The notes under the pieces: model-generated | The model's database searches: none | Seen by the model: only the letters and a program-made list of their open reading frames with translations | Told to the model about the DNA's origin: nothing | Program-made: the position numbers and the translations under genes | Shown: positions 9,196 through 17,542 of the stretch, piece after piece | How the letters are laid out: each line of letters begins with the position of its first letter | How positions within the stretch are numbered: position 1 is the stretch's first letter | Assembly (NCBI GenBank): GCA_019670725.1 | Contig: AP024629.1 | Location: 1,736,001-1,800,000 of the forward strand | Reading direction: 5' to 3' | Source: Alphaproteobacteria bacterium SO-S41 | Lineage (GTDB): Bacteria > Pseudomonadota > Alphaproteobacteria > Micropepsales > Micropepsaceae | Length of the DNA stretch: 64,000 nt

Positions 9196-9860
9196 GCGTT
9201 GGCCTCGAAGAGATCGAGCGTGCGCTTCAGCGAGGCGTCATGCGCGGCCTTGTCGTAGGCCATGCCGCCCTTGGTGAAGAAGCCGTGGCCGGCGGGATAG
9301 ACATAGGTTGGAACATCGGGGCGCTCGGCCTTAAAGCGCTCGACGCCTTCCTGCGGGATGAACGGGTCCTGGCCGCCGAAATGCGCGATGACCGGGCATT
9401 TCGGCGTGAGGTGCGCAAGGTTGGGCAGCATCGAGCCGTAATAGCAGGAGGCGGCGGCGACGCCTTCGACCTGGGTCGCGGCGATCCACGAGGCGGAGCC
9501 GCCATAGCAGAAGCCGGTGACGAAGACCGGGCCGCGGGCTTTGAGGAAATCGACGGAGGCCTGGAGATCCTTCACGGGATTTTCGAGGCCGTTCTTCTGG
9601 GCGATCGGCATCGCCTCGGCGAGCGCTTCCTGGGTGTGGCTGTCGATCTTCAGACCCTTCTGGACGCGGTCATACATCGACGGTGCGAGCACCTCGTAGC
9701 CCATGGCGGCGAAGTCGTCGGAGGTGGCGCGGATGTCGGCGTTCACGCCGAAGATTTCCTGCACGACGATGAGGCCGCCTTTGCGGGGGCCCGTCGGTTC
9801 GACGTGATAGGCGTCGAAGGTGAAGCCGTCAGAGGCGGTCAGTTCGATGAATTTGCCCAT
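9192..9860 (-). CDS. Dienelactone hydrolase family protein (copy 2)
   Basis: A 222-residue alpha/beta hydrolase and the first gene of the operon. ATG 9860 is chosen because homology begins at MGKFIELTASDGFTFDAY; the open frame continues far upstream, but only as antisense of the divergent gene. The catalytic Cys is in GFCYGGS, Asp in GGQDPFIP and His in PAGHGFF. It is paralogous to the last gene of the same operon, so the order is hydrolase-MaoC-MaoC-hydrolase. Its promoter should lie in the 159-base divergent gap before 10020. Confidence 0.88.
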   Translation of the reverse strand: MGKFIELTASDGFTFDAYHVEPTGPRKGGLIVVQEIFGVNADIRATSDDFAAMGYEVLAPSMYDRVQKGLKIDSHTQEALAEAMPIAQKNGLENPVKDLQASVDFLKARGPVFVTGFCYGGSASWIAATQVEGVAAASCYYGSMLPNLAHLTPKCPVIAHFGGQDPFIPQEGVERFKAERPDVPTYVYPAGHGFFTKGGMAYDKAAHDASLKRTLDLFEANA

Positions 9861-10019
9861 GGCGCGTGTCCTCGTTTGTTGGTCGATGCTTATGCCCCGT
9901 GAGGCTAAACGCTTGGCCGCCCCGGCGCGAGGGGGCGGCGCGCGCCAAAATATCGCGGCCCATGGCCGGGGCTGACAGCGGGCCCCGGCGGGGGCAGAGT
10001 GCCTGCAGGGAGAAACAAA

Positions 10020-10967
10020 ATGACCCAGCCATTTGAGACTGACATCGCCGAGGAAAACGGCGCGCTGACCGGGCCGTGGCGCGGGCCGCGGCAGATGCTG
10101 GCGGCGCAGGAATATGGCGGACATGCCTCGATTCATGACGACGCCACGGCGCAGAAACTGGGCTTCAAGGGCGGCACGATCGAGGGGCCGACGCATTTCA
10201 GCCAGGTCGTGCCGCTGGGCGTGAAGCTGTGGGGTGAGCGGTTCCTGAGCGAGGGGAATATCAGCGCGCATTACCGCAATGCCTGTTTCGAGGGCGACAA
10301 GGTGCGGGCGCTGGTGACGGTGCCCGAGGTGGGCGCGACGCAGGCGGAGCTGCGGCTGGAGCGCGAGGACGGCGTCGAGGTGCTGAAGGGCACGATCGGG
10401 GTCGGCGGCGGCGACACAAGCGCGCTGACGACGCGGCTGAGCGGGTTGCCGGCGCCGCATATGCTGGTCGTGCTGCGCGATGTGCGGGTGGGCATGAAGA
10501 CGCCGCGGCAGAGCGTGACGATGGGCGCCGATCAGAACATGGGCGCGCTCTATCCGTTTTCGCTGAGCCAGAAGCTGGAGCGGATCACCGAGAACTCGCC
10601 GTGGTACGCGAGCGGCGAAAATCCGTTCGGGCGGGCGATCGTGCCTTTCGAAATGGTGAGCGTGCTGCTGAACCATGTCGGCAGCAGCTTCCCGGTGAAG
10701 GGGCCGGCCGTCGGGCTGTTCGCGGATCAGGAGATCCGGATGGTGAAGGGACCGCTGTTCGTGGGCGCCCCCTATGAGATCGAGCGCGAGGTGGTGGGCC
10801 TCAGCGAGAGCAAGCGCACCGAAAGCATGTGGGTGCTGACCAAGGTGTTCGCGCCGGGCGGCAGCGACATGCTGGCGACGATGCTGCTCAACAGCGCGAC
10901 GATGAAGGAAAGCTACGCGCCGTATGCGGACGAGGCGGCCGAGCTGAAGCGGATGCACACGCTGTAG
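10020..10967 (+). CDS. Double hot-dog MaoC-like protein, unknown substrate
   Basis: 315 residues, starting at ATG 10020 with AGGGAG 8-13 bases upstream; GTG 9999 in frame is less likely. The N-terminal half has TIEGPTHFSQVVPLG and YRNACFEGDKVRA, and the C-terminal half repeats a hot-dog-like pattern (LFADQEIRMVKGPLFVGAPYEIE), typical of tandem MaoC-type proteins. It is divergent from the dienelactone hydrolase/MaoC operon and probably shares its control region, so it may act in the same acyl-thioester or lactone pathway. I do not recognise a characterised orthologue. Confidence 0.75.
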   Translation: MTQPFETDIAEENGALTGPWRGPRQMLAAQEYGGHASIHDDATAQKLGFKGGTIEGPTHFSQVVPLGVKLWGERFLSEGNISAHYRNACFEGDKVRALVTVPEVGATQAELRLEREDGVEVLKGTIGVGGGDTSALTTRLSGLPAPHMLVVLRDVRVGMKTPRQSVTMGADQNMGALYPFSLSQKLERITENSPWYASGENPFGRAIVPFEMVSVLLNHVGSSFPVKGPAVGLFADQEIRMVKGPLFVGAPYEIEREVVGLSESKRTESMWVLTKVFAPGGSDMLATMLLNSATMKESYAPYADEAAELKRMHTL

Positions 10968-10973
10968 GCTCGC

Positions 10974-12071
10974 CTAGTTGTTGAAGCGGAACATCAGGAT
11001 GTCGCCGTCCTTGACGACGTATTCCTTGCCTTCCAGGCGCATCTTGCCGGCTTCCTTGGCGCCGGCTTCGCCGCCGGCGGCGACGTAATCGTCATAGGCG
11101 GTGGTTTCGGCGCGGATGAAGCCCTTCTCGAAATCGGTGTGGATGACGGCGGCGGCGCGGGGCGCCTTGGTGCCTTTCACGATGGTCCAGGCGCGGGCTT
11201 CCTTGGGGCCGACCGTGAAATAGGTGATGAGGCCGAGCAGGTGGTAGCCGGCGCGGATCATGCGATCGAGGCCGGCTTCGGGCAGGCCCGCGGCTTCGAG
11301 ATAATCGCCGCGCTCCTCGAAGGGCAGGACGGCGATTTCGGATTCGATCTTGGCGGAGAAGACGACGGCCTCGGCGTTCTCGGCGGCGGCCATGGCTTCG
11401 ACGCGCTTCGAGAATTCGTTGCCGGTGCCGGCCGAGCCTTCATCGACATTGCAGACGTAAAGGACGGGCTTTGAGGTGATGAGGCCGAGCTGGCTGTAGG
11501 CCGCAAGCTCCTCAGCATCCAGCTTGGCGAGGCGGGCGGGCTTGCCGTCGCGCAGGAGGACGAGCGCCTTGGTCATCAGCGCGGCGAGGGCGATGGCTTC
11601 CTTGTCGCCGCCCTTGGCCTTCTTCTCGAGCGGCTGGATGCGCTTCTCGAGGCTGTCGAGGTCGGCGAGCATCAGTTCGGTTTCGACCGTCTCGGCGTCG
11701 GCGATCGGGTCGATCTTGCCTTCGACATGGGTGACGTCGCCGTCCTCGAAGCAGCGCAGGACATGCACGATCGCATCGACCTCGCGGATATTACCGAGGA
11801 ACTGGTTGCCGAGGCCTTCGCCCTTCGACGCGCCACGCACCAGGCCGGCGATGTCGACGAACGAGATGCGGGTGGGGACGATCTGCTGCGACTTGCCGAT
11901 CTTCGCCAGCGTATCGAGGCGCGGGTCGGGCACGGCGACCTCACCGACATTCGGCTCGATCGTGCAGAAGGGATAGTTCGCGGCCTGGGCAGCGGCGGTC
12001 TGCGTCAGGGCGTTGAAGAGAGTCGACTTACCGACATTAGGCAGGCCGACGATGCCGCATTTGAAGCCCAT
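10974..12071 (-). CDS. ychF: Redox-regulated ATPase YchF (Obg-like)
   Basis: A 365-residue P-loop NTPase of the Obg/OLA1 group that binds ribosomes and prefers ATP. Motifs: G1 GLPNVGKST at about 8-16, G3 [17 protein letters not shown] and the divergent G4 NVDE in place of NKxD, the change linked to ATP preference. The C-terminal TGS-like region ends in [10 protein letters not shown], as is standard. It follows pth with two bases between them, so rplY-pth-ychF looks like one translation-related operon. Confidence 0.96.
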   Translation of the reverse strand: MGFKCGIVGLPNVGKSTLFNALTQTAAAQAANYPFCTIEPNVGEVAVPDPRLDTLAKIGKSQQIVPTRISFVDIAGLVRGASKGEGLGNQFLGNIREVDAIVHVLRCFEDGDVTHVEGKIDPIADAETVETELMLADLDSLEKRIQPLEKKAKGGDKEAIALAALMTKALVLLRDGKPARLAKLDAEELAAYSQLGLITSKPVLYVCNVDEGSAGTGNEFSKRVEAMAAAENAEAVVFSAKIESEIAVLPFEERGDYLEAAGLPEAGLDRMIRAGYHLLGLITYFTVGPKEARAWTIVKGTKAPRAAAVIHTDFEKGFIRAETTAYDDYVAAGGEAGAKEAGKMRLEGKEYVVKDGDILMFRFNN

Positions 12072-12073
12072 GG

Positions 12074-12715
12074 CTACTCCTTGGCCTCGGCGGCCTTGTT
12101 CGGTTTTGGCTTTTCAGCCTTCGGTTTCTCTTCCGGCTCGCCGCGGAGCACCGCGACCTTGTTCATGAAGCCGATATCGTCGCTCATCGCGAGAAAGGGC
12201 GCGGCGTCGGCCATCGCGTCGAGCAAGGGCTCGAGCCAGGCGGCGTCGTCCTTGTTGAAATTGCCGAGCACGTGGCCGGTGACGCGCGCCTTGTCGCCGG
12301 GATGGGCGATGCCGATTCGCACGCGGCGAAAGTCGGGTCCCAGCATCGCGGCGATGGAGCGGATGCCGTTATGGCCGGCGGCGCCGCCGCCGGTGCGGGC
12401 GCGGATCTTGCCGGCGGCGAGGTCGAGCTCGTCATAGAGGACGACGATGTCGCTGGGATCGATCCGATAGAAATGCGCGGCGGCCTGCACGGCTTCGCCC
12501 GAGAGATTCATGTAAGTCTGGGGCTTCAGCGCGAGGACCTTGAAGCGGCCCTTGGGCGTGTCGAGGAAGCCTTCGGCGACCTCCGCCTTGAACTGCTTCT
12601 TCCATGGGCCGAAGCGGTGGCGGGACGCGATCGCGTCCACCGCCATAAAGCCGACATTGTGACGATGCCCGGCATAGTCGCGGCCGGGATTGCCGAGACC
12701 GACGAGCAGCAGCAT
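12074..12715 (-). CDS. pth: Peptidyl-tRNA hydrolase
   Basis: Releases tRNA from peptidyl-tRNA that has dropped off ribosomes. The core has GLGNPGRDYAGHRHNVGF, which contains the catalytic His of the HNVG motif, plus PQTYMNLSGEAV and VVLYDELDL. At 213 residues it is slightly longer than usual because of a Lys/Glu/Pro-rich tail of about 25 residues (EEKPKAEKPKPNKAAE), probably disordered. It lies between rplY and ychF, the usual alphaproteobacterial order. Confidence 0.96.
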   Translation of the reverse strand: MLLLVGLGNPGRDYAGHRHNVGFMAVDAIASRHRFGPWKKQFKAEVAEGFLDTPKGRFKVLALKPQTYMNLSGEAVQAAAHFYRIDPSDIVVLYDELDLAAGKIRARTGGGAAGHNGIRSIAAMLGPDFRRVRIGIAHPGDKARVTGHVLGNFNKDDAAWLEPLLDAMADAAPFLAMSDDIGFMNKVAVLRGEPEEKPKAEKPKPNKAAEAKE

Positions 12716-12733
12716 GGGAGTTTCCTCGACGAG

Positions 12734-12755
12734 GTAAGACCCGCGTGGGTCTTAC
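12734..12755 (-). other. Perfect hairpin overlapping the rplY stop codon
   Basis: GTAAGACCC (12734-12742) pairs perfectly with GGGTCTTAC (12747-12755) around a four-base loop. The rplY stop codon lies inside one arm, and pth starts 19 bases beyond the hairpin. No U-tract follows, so this is more likely an mRNA processing or stability structure, or a partial attenuator that sets the rplY to pth ratio, than a full terminator. Confidence 0.55.
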
Positions 12756-13471
12756 TTCTTCTTGGCGGCCGGGGCCTTGGCGGCGGCGGCAGGGGCGGCC
12801 TTGCCGGCAGCGCCGGGCGCGGCCTTGGGGGCAGCAGCCTTGGCGGCGGGGGCAGCGGCGGCTTCGCCTTCGGCGGCGGGCGCTTCCTCGTCGGCGGCCT
12901 TCACGGACGGCGCGGCGACGGTGGCGACGGTGAAGTCACGGCCCTGAATGGCGGGCGTCACGCCTTCCGGCAGCTTGAAGGCGGAGATGTGGAGCGAGTC
13001 GTTGATGTTGAGGCCGGTGAGGTCGGCGACGAGCTCGGAGGGAATGTTGTCGGACGGGCAGATCAGTTCGACTTCGTGACGGACGATGTTCAGAACGCCG
13101 CCGCGCTTGAGGCCCGGCGAGGCTTCCTGGTTGACGAAGGTCACCGGGATGAAGAGCGAAACCTTGCCGCCGGTCTCGAGGCGGAAGAGGTCGAAATGCA
13201 CGGGGCGGTCGGTGACCGGGTGGAACTGCACGGCGCGCGGCACGACGCGGGTCTTGGCGCCGGACAGCTCGATCTCAAACAGCGAGGAGGTAAAGCGGCC
13301 ACCGCCGGCGATCGCCTTTTCAAGCTCACGCGTTTCGATCGCGATGGCGGCGGGTTGGTCCTTGCCGCCATAGACGACACCGGGAACGAGGCCGGCCTTG
13401 CGGGTGGCGCGGGCGCCGCCGGTGCCGACGCGGTCGCGCGACTGGATCTTGAGAGGACGGACCTGGGCCAT
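12752..13471 (-). CDS. rplY: 50S ribosomal protein L25 (Ctc/TL5 type)
   Basis: Binds 5S rRNA in the large subunit. The 239 residues consist of the N-terminal L25 domain (about 1-95, RKAGLVPGVVYGG and HFDLFRLE), the C-terminal TL5/Ctc beta domain (about 100-185) and an extreme low-complexity tail of about 50 residues made almost only of Ala, Lys, Pro and Glu (EAAAAPAAKAAAPKAAPG and similar, ending in KKK). The tail is common in alphaproteobacterial L25 but long here. It is first in the rplY-pth-ychF group, with about 250 bases upstream before prs. Confidence 0.96.
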   Translation of the reverse strand: MAQVRPLKIQSRDRVGTGGARATRKAGLVPGVVYGGKDQPAAIAIETRELEKAIAGGGRFTSSLFEIELSGAKTRVVPRAVQFHPVTDRPVHFDLFRLETGGKVSLFIPVTFVNQEASPGLKRGGVLNIVRHEVELICPSDNIPSELVADLTGLNINDSLHISAFKLPEGVTPAIQGRDFTVATVAAPSVKAADEEAPAAEGEAAAAPAAKAAAPKAAPGAAGKAAPAAAAKAPAAKKK

Positions 13472-13653
13472 CGTAGTAACTCACCTTTCGCACGCGGACA
13501 GCGCCACAAGTCCAGGGTTCCCGGACGGGCGCAGAGCCGCGCATCATCGTATTTGAATGCCGGACCGGGCGGCAGAAGCCCCCCGGAAAGTGGGGCTCTT
13601 TACAGCAGAGGTTAGGGGCGCGCAACAGGCCGATAGCGGGGTTTCAGACCGGT

Positions 13654-13692
13654 CCGCAGGTTTCCCGGCCGGAAAATCCGGGCGGCCTGCGG
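13654..13692 (-). terminator. Stem-loop after prs, possible terminator
   Basis: CCGCAGG (13654-13660) pairs with CCTGCGG (13686-13692), and inner CCCGG pairs with CCGGG around an A/T-rich loop. It begins 34 bases beyond the prs stop in the prs-to-rplY gap. There is no clear U-tract, so it may be a weak terminator or part of the rplY leader. Confidence 0.4.
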
Positions 13693-13725
13693 GCGCCGAG
13701 GAACATTTCGTGAATTGGCGGCCGT

Positions 13726-14658
13726 TCAGTCGAACAGGCTGGAGACCGATTCTTCGTTGGTGATGCGGCGGATCGCTTCGCCGAGCAGGGGGGCGATGTC
13801 GATCGTGCGGATCTGGCTGCAGGCGACGACGTCGGGCGTCGGGGCGATTGAGTTGGTGACGACGAGGCTCTGAAGCTGCGACTTCGACACGCGTTCGACG
13901 GCGCCGCCGGAGAGGACGGCGTGGGTCGCGTAGGCGAAGACGCGCTCGGCGCCCTTCTTCATCAGCGCGTCGGCGGCGTTGCAGAGCGTGCCGGCGGAAT
14001 CGACGATGTCGTCGACGAGGATGCAGGTGCGGCCGGTGACGTCGCCGATGACGTTCATGACTTCCGATTCGCCGGCGCGCTCGCGGCGCTTGTCGATGAT
14101 GGCGAGGTCGGCGTTGAGGCGCTTGGCGAGCGCGCGGGTGCGCACCACGCCGCCGACATCGGGCGAGACCATGGTGAGGTTCTTGGTGCCGATGTTCTGG
14201 ACGATGTCGCGGTCGAAGACCGGCGCGGAAAAGAGGTTGTCGGTCGGGATGTCGAAGAAGCCCTGGATCTGACCGGCGTGGAGATCAACGGTGAGGACGC
14301 GCGCGGCGCCCGCCTCGGTGATGAGGTTGGCGACGAGCTTCGCCGAGATGGGCGTGCGCGGACCGGCCTTACGGTCCTGGCGGGCATAGCCGAAATAGGG
14401 AATGACCGCCGTGATGCGCTGCGCCGAGGCGCGCCGCAGCGCGTCCATCATGATCAGCAGTTCCATCAGGTTGTCGTTCGCGGGGAACGAGGTCGACTGG
14501 AGGACGAAGACGTCCTCGCCGCGCACGTTCTCGAGAATCTCGACAAAGACCTCGTTGTCGGCGAAGCGCTTGACGTTCGCCTTGACGAGCGAATTGCCGA
14601 CGACCTTGGCGATGCCTTCCGCCAATCCCCGGTTCGAATTTCCCGCGAGAAGTTTCAT
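13726..14658 (-). CDS. prs: Ribose-phosphate pyrophosphokinase (PRPP synthetase)
   Basis: Makes PRPP from ribose-5-phosphate and ATP for purine, pyrimidine, histidine and NAD synthesis. The 310-residue length is standard. The signature [14 protein letters not shown] (about 128-141) and the PRPP-binding loop [15 protein letters not shown] (about 210-224) are intact, as is the ATP-loop region GYARQDRK. Its product is the co-substrate of apt in this window. A gap of about 96 bases upstream suggests its own promoter. Confidence 0.97.
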   Translation of the reverse strand: MKLLAGNSNRGLAEGIAKVVGNSLVKANVKRFADNEVFVEILENVRGEDVFVLQSTSFPANDNLMELLIMMDALRRASAQRITAVIPYFGYARQDRKAGPRTPISAKLVANLITEAGAARVLTVDLHAGQIQGFFDIPTDNLFSAPVFDRDIVQNIGTKNLTMVSPDVGGVVRTRALAKRLNADLAIIDKRRERAGESEVMNVIGDVTGRTCILVDDIVDSAGTLCNAADALMKKGAERVFAYATHAVLSGGAVERVSKSQLQSLVVTNSIAPTPDVVACSQIRTIDIAPLLGEAIRRITNEESVSSLFD

Positions 14659-14754
14659 GCCCCACGCGCCGTTTCAGCGGCGCGCCCCCTGACGCGAAAT
14701 GACGGATAAATGACGCGCGCGCGTTCTAGCGGGGCGGGGCGCTGATTGGAAGCG

Positions 14755-15645
14755 TCAGGGCGCGGGTTTGTTGAAATCGCTGGCGATGATTTCGGCGATC
14801 GAGCGCGCCGCGGCCCCGCCGGCGAGCGCCGCCTGCTCGGCCCAGGTCTTGCGGACGGATTCGGTCGGCAGCGCATTCTCCTGGCGGGCTTCGCCGAGAT
14901 TCTTCCCGTCCGGCGCATAGACTGTCCAGATGAGCGAGATCGAGGTGCGGCCGCCCTGGTCGGGGCCGAGGGTGAGGACGCCGGTGATCGCGTAGGTTTC
15001 CTTGGTTGCGGCGTCGCTCATGCGCACGCCCATATTAGCGAGGCTCTGCACGACGGCGCGGCGCAAAGGTTCGGCCTGGCCCGAGGCGGGGGCGGTGATG
15101 GCTTTGACATAGGCGGCGGGCGTGCGCTTCGGCCTGGGCGGCGGGGCGGTCGCTGGGGCCGCGCCGGGAGCGGCCGGCGCGGCAGCGGTCGCATCCGTGG
15201 GCGGCGTGCTGCCGAGGCGGCCGAGGCTTTCCGACAGCGCGCGGGCGGCGCCGACGGCGATGAGCGAGAGGTCGCCGGCGGCACTGAACTGGGCGATCGC
15301 CGTCGCACCGTCCGCCAGGACGAAATCGACGGCGCCGGGTTTGGCGGTGCCCGTGAGTGTGAGGCTTTCCAGCGGCACGGCATCGGCCGAGGCGAGGACA
15401 TCGAGCGCGGCGGCGTTGGTGGCGATGCCCTTGCGCAAGGCGGCTTCATCGGCCGGCGCGAGACCTGCGATGGCGCCGATATAGACGGAGCGCTCGCCAA
15501 GCACGCCGCCGACGATCTTGGGATCGCCGGTCCCGCGGAAGGGCTGCGGTGTCGCGAAGGGGTCGGGGATGCCGGTCGCGGCTTCCATGCCGCCGCAAGC
15601 GGCGAGCAGGAGGGCGGCGAGGGCGAAGAGAAAACTGCGAATCAT
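14755..15645 (-). CDS. Predicted lipoprotein, unknown function
   Basis: 296 residues with a clear lipobox (LLLAAC, Cys17) after a short signal. The rest mixes alpha and beta segments with an Ala/Pro-rich linker (TAAAPAAPGAAPATAPPPRPKR) around residues 155-180. The C-terminal half is a domain of about 110 residues (YAITGVLTLGPDQGGRTSISLIWTVYAPDG). It is translationally coupled to pgeF by an ATGA overlap and forms the last gene of lgt-midA-pgeF-lipoprotein. Since lgt makes the lipoprotein modification, the pairing is suggestive but not a functional proof. Confidence 0.75.
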   Translation of the reverse strand: MIRSFLFALAALLLAACGGMEAATGIPDPFATPQPFRGTGDPKIVGGVLGERSVYIGAIAGLAPADEAALRKGIATNAAALDVLASADAVPLESLTLTGTAKPGAVDFVLADGATAIAQFSAAGDLSLIAVGAARALSESLGRLGSTPPTDATAAAPAAPGAAPATAPPPRPKRTPAAYVKAITAPASGQAEPLRRAVVQSLANMGVRMSDAATKETYAITGVLTLGPDQGGRTSISLIWTVYAPDGKNLGEARQENALPTESVRKTWAEQAALAGGAAARSIAEIIASDFNKPAP

Positions 15646-16409
15646 GGGGTCAGCGCGATGGCGGAGATGTTGCGGCCGTAGTCGGGTTCGCGGCGGTGCG
15701 TCGTGCGGCGGTAGGAGAAGAAATCACCATCGACATAGGTGTCGATGCCGCAATCGTCGAGGTTCTGGATGCCGGCGGCGCGGAGGCGGTGTGTGAGGTA
15801 GCCGGGCAAGTCGAACTGGAATTTGCCGTCTGCCGCGCCGGGGATGAACCAGGCGGCATTGGCGGGGGCGGCCTCGACGAAGCGGTCGCGGAAGTCGGCG
15901 CCGACCTCGTAGGAGGCCTGACGGATCGTCGGGCCGATCGCGGCGGCGATGCGGCTGCGGTTGGCGCCCAGCGCCGTCATGGCATCGATGGTCGCCTCGG
16001 CGACGCCGGCGAAGGCGCCCTTCCAGCCGGCATGGCAGGCGCCGACGACGCCGGCGGCGATGTCGGCGAAGAGGATGGGCGTGCAGTCCGCCGCGAGAAT
16101 GCCGAGGGCGAGACCGGGCACACGCGTGACCATGCCGTCGGCCTGGGGGCGGTCATCCGTCCAACCCTTGGTGACGGTGAGTACGATGGGCGAGTGGATC
16201 TGGTAGAGCGACAGCAGGTTGGCGGGCGCGATGCCCAGCAGGGTCGCGACGCGGGCGCGGTTTTCCGCGACATGGGCGGGATTGTCGTTCGAGCCGGGGC
16301 CGCAATTGAGGCTTTCATAGACGCCGGTCGAGACGCCGCCGATACGGCCGAAAAAGCCGTGGGCGATGCCGTGCTGACGCGCCAGGAGTTCGCTGCGCAG
16401 GATCCTCAT
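15642..16409 (-). CDS. pgeF: Peptidoglycan editing factor PgeF / laccase-domain protein (YfiH)
   Basis: A 255-residue YfiH/DUF152 protein; E. coli PgeF corrects peptidoglycan precursor composition, and relatives act as purine nucleoside-cleaving or polyphenol oxidase enzymes. The metal site is intact: His72 (YQIHS), Cys109 (AADCTPI) and His126 (ACHAGWKG). ATG 16409 overlaps the midA stop (ATGA), and its own stop overlaps the next gene in the same way. It lies in the lgt-midA-pgeF cluster common in alphaproteobacteria. Confidence 0.92.
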   Translation of the reverse strand: MRILRSELLARQHGIAHGFFGRIGGVSTGVYESLNCGPGSNDNPAHVAENRARVATLLGIAPANLLSLYQIHSPIVLTVTKGWTDDRPQADGMVTRVPGLALGILAADCTPILFADIAAGVVGACHAGWKGAFAGVAEATIDAMTALGANRSRIAAAIGPTIRQASYEVGADFRDRFVEAAPANAAWFIPGAADGKFQFDLPGYLTHRLRAAGIQNLDDCGIDTYVDGDFFSYRRTTHRREPDYGRNISAIALTP

Positions 16410-17542
16410 GCGGCGAACCCTGCGGGAACGGGACCGCCGGGTCCAGTGAGCGCCATCGCTTTGAAGAGGGTTCCCATGCCGCCGGCGTCGATCAGCCGGG
16501 TGAGCGCGGCGGCGATGGCGGCGGATTGGTCCGGGCGGGCGCGGATGAGGGCCTGGGCGCGGGCTTCAGTGCCGAGCGCAGTTAGGAAGGCGCCCTGGGT
16601 GACCGGGCCGTGGGCTGTGGCGCTGGAGGATTCGGCGAGCGCCTGGAAGTCGACATGGGCGGTGAGGTCGGCCTCGCCGGGGGCTTCAAGCGGATTGGTG
16701 AAGCGGTGGGCTTTGACGGCCTGGAGCGTATCGCCGAATGCGGTGGCGGCGTGGCCGTAGTCGATAATGAGAGCCAGGCCGGTGTGGGTGTTGAGCGCTG
16801 TGCCGATCTGGGCGCCGATCTCTCGGGTGGGTTCGTTGAGTTCGAAGATGGCTTCCTCGTTTCTCCCATCGTTATCCCGGCCGGAGCGAAGCGGAGAGCC
16901 GGGACCTACATGACTGGGCGCGGTATCCAGTCTCCTGGGTCCCGGGTCTCGGACGCCTCCGGCGGCCTCGCCCGGGATGACGGTAGAGGAAAGTCCCCAA
17001 GTGAAGTTGCCCGCGTCATCGAGCGCCACGAAGCGTTCGTGCCAGGCGCCATTGGTGCGCACGAACTGGCGGATGGGGAGGGCGTCGAAGAATTCGTTGG
17101 CGACGAGATAGAGCGGGGCGTCGAGCGGGATGGCGTCGAAGTTGTCGGCCCATGACGGCGTGTGACCCTTGAGCGTTTCCACCTGACGGGCGCGAAGCGC
17201 CGGGCTGGTTTCGACGAGGGTGAGTTGAGCCGCATCAATGAAGGCCGGGCGGAGTTTGGCGGCGCGCAGTATGTCGGCCATCAGCGTGCCGCGGCCGGGG
17301 CCGAGTTCGACGAGATGGATGCGGGTCGGCGATCCCGCGCGTTCCCAATGATCGATGAGGCAAAGCCCGATCATCTCACCGAAAAGCTGGCTGATCTCGG
17401 GCGCGGTGGTGAAGTCGCCCGCCGCGCCGAGCGGGTCGCGCGTCGCGTAATAATGCGCATTGGCGAGCGCCATGAAACGGTCGAGACGCAGCGGCCCGTC
17501 GGCGCGGATCAACCCCGCCAGATGACGGGCGAATGCCGTCAT
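16406..17542 (-). CDS. midA: MidA/NDUFAF7-type SAM-dependent methyltransferase with an in-frame repeat insertion
   Basis: A class I methyltransferase of the DUF185/NDUFAF7 family, whose mitochondrial member methylates an arginine of complex I. I chose ATG 17542 because it overlaps the lgt stop as ATGA; the frame is open to 17599. The N-terminus (HYYATRDPLGAAGDFTTAPE), the SAM loop VELGPGRGT and the substrate motif NEFFDALPIRQF are intact. Residues about 186-226 are unlike the family: they are the translation of a palindromic repeat (16870-16982). Normal family sequence resumes afterwards at YGHA and LTAHVDF. The gene therefore appears functional with an inserted loop of about 40 residues. Confidence 0.9.
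   Translation of the reverse strand: MTAFARHLAGLIRADGPLRLDRFMALANAHYYATRDPLGAAGDFTTAPEISQLFGEMIGLCLIDHWERAGSPTRIHLVELGPGRGTLMADILRAAKLRPAFIDAAQLTLVETSPALRARQVETLKGHTPSWADNFDAIPLDAPLYLVANEFFDALPIRQFVRTNGAWHERFVALDDAGNFTWGLSSTVIPGEAAGGVRDPGPRRLDTAPSHVGPGSPLRSGRDNDGRNEEAIFELNEPTREIGAQIGTALNTHTGLALIIDYGHAATAFGDTLQAVKAHRFTNPLEAPGEADLTAHVDFQALAESSSATAHGPVTQGAFLTALGTEARAQALIRARPDQSAAIAAALTRLIDAGGMGTLFKAMALTGPGGPVPAGFAA
16870..16982. repeat. Intergenic-type palindromic repeat located inside midA
   Basis: A 113-base element bounded by near-perfect inverted ends (CGTTATCCCGG at the left, CCCGGGATGACG at the right), with internal pairing such as CCGGAGCGAAGCGGAGAGCCGG. Its text matches the kind of dispersed element normally seen between alphaproteobacterial genes. 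Here it is translated in frame, minus strand, as VIPGEAAGGVRDPG and onward without any stop codon. Confidence 0.8.

Noticed and set aside
9861-10958. Upstream extension of the dienelactone hydrolase frame
   Set aside because: It only mirrors the plus-strand double hot-dog gene; homology starts at 9860.
14630-14650. GGTTCGAATTTCCCGC resembling a tRNA T-loop
   Set aside because: It lies in the prs coding sequence, and no cloverleaf can be built around it.
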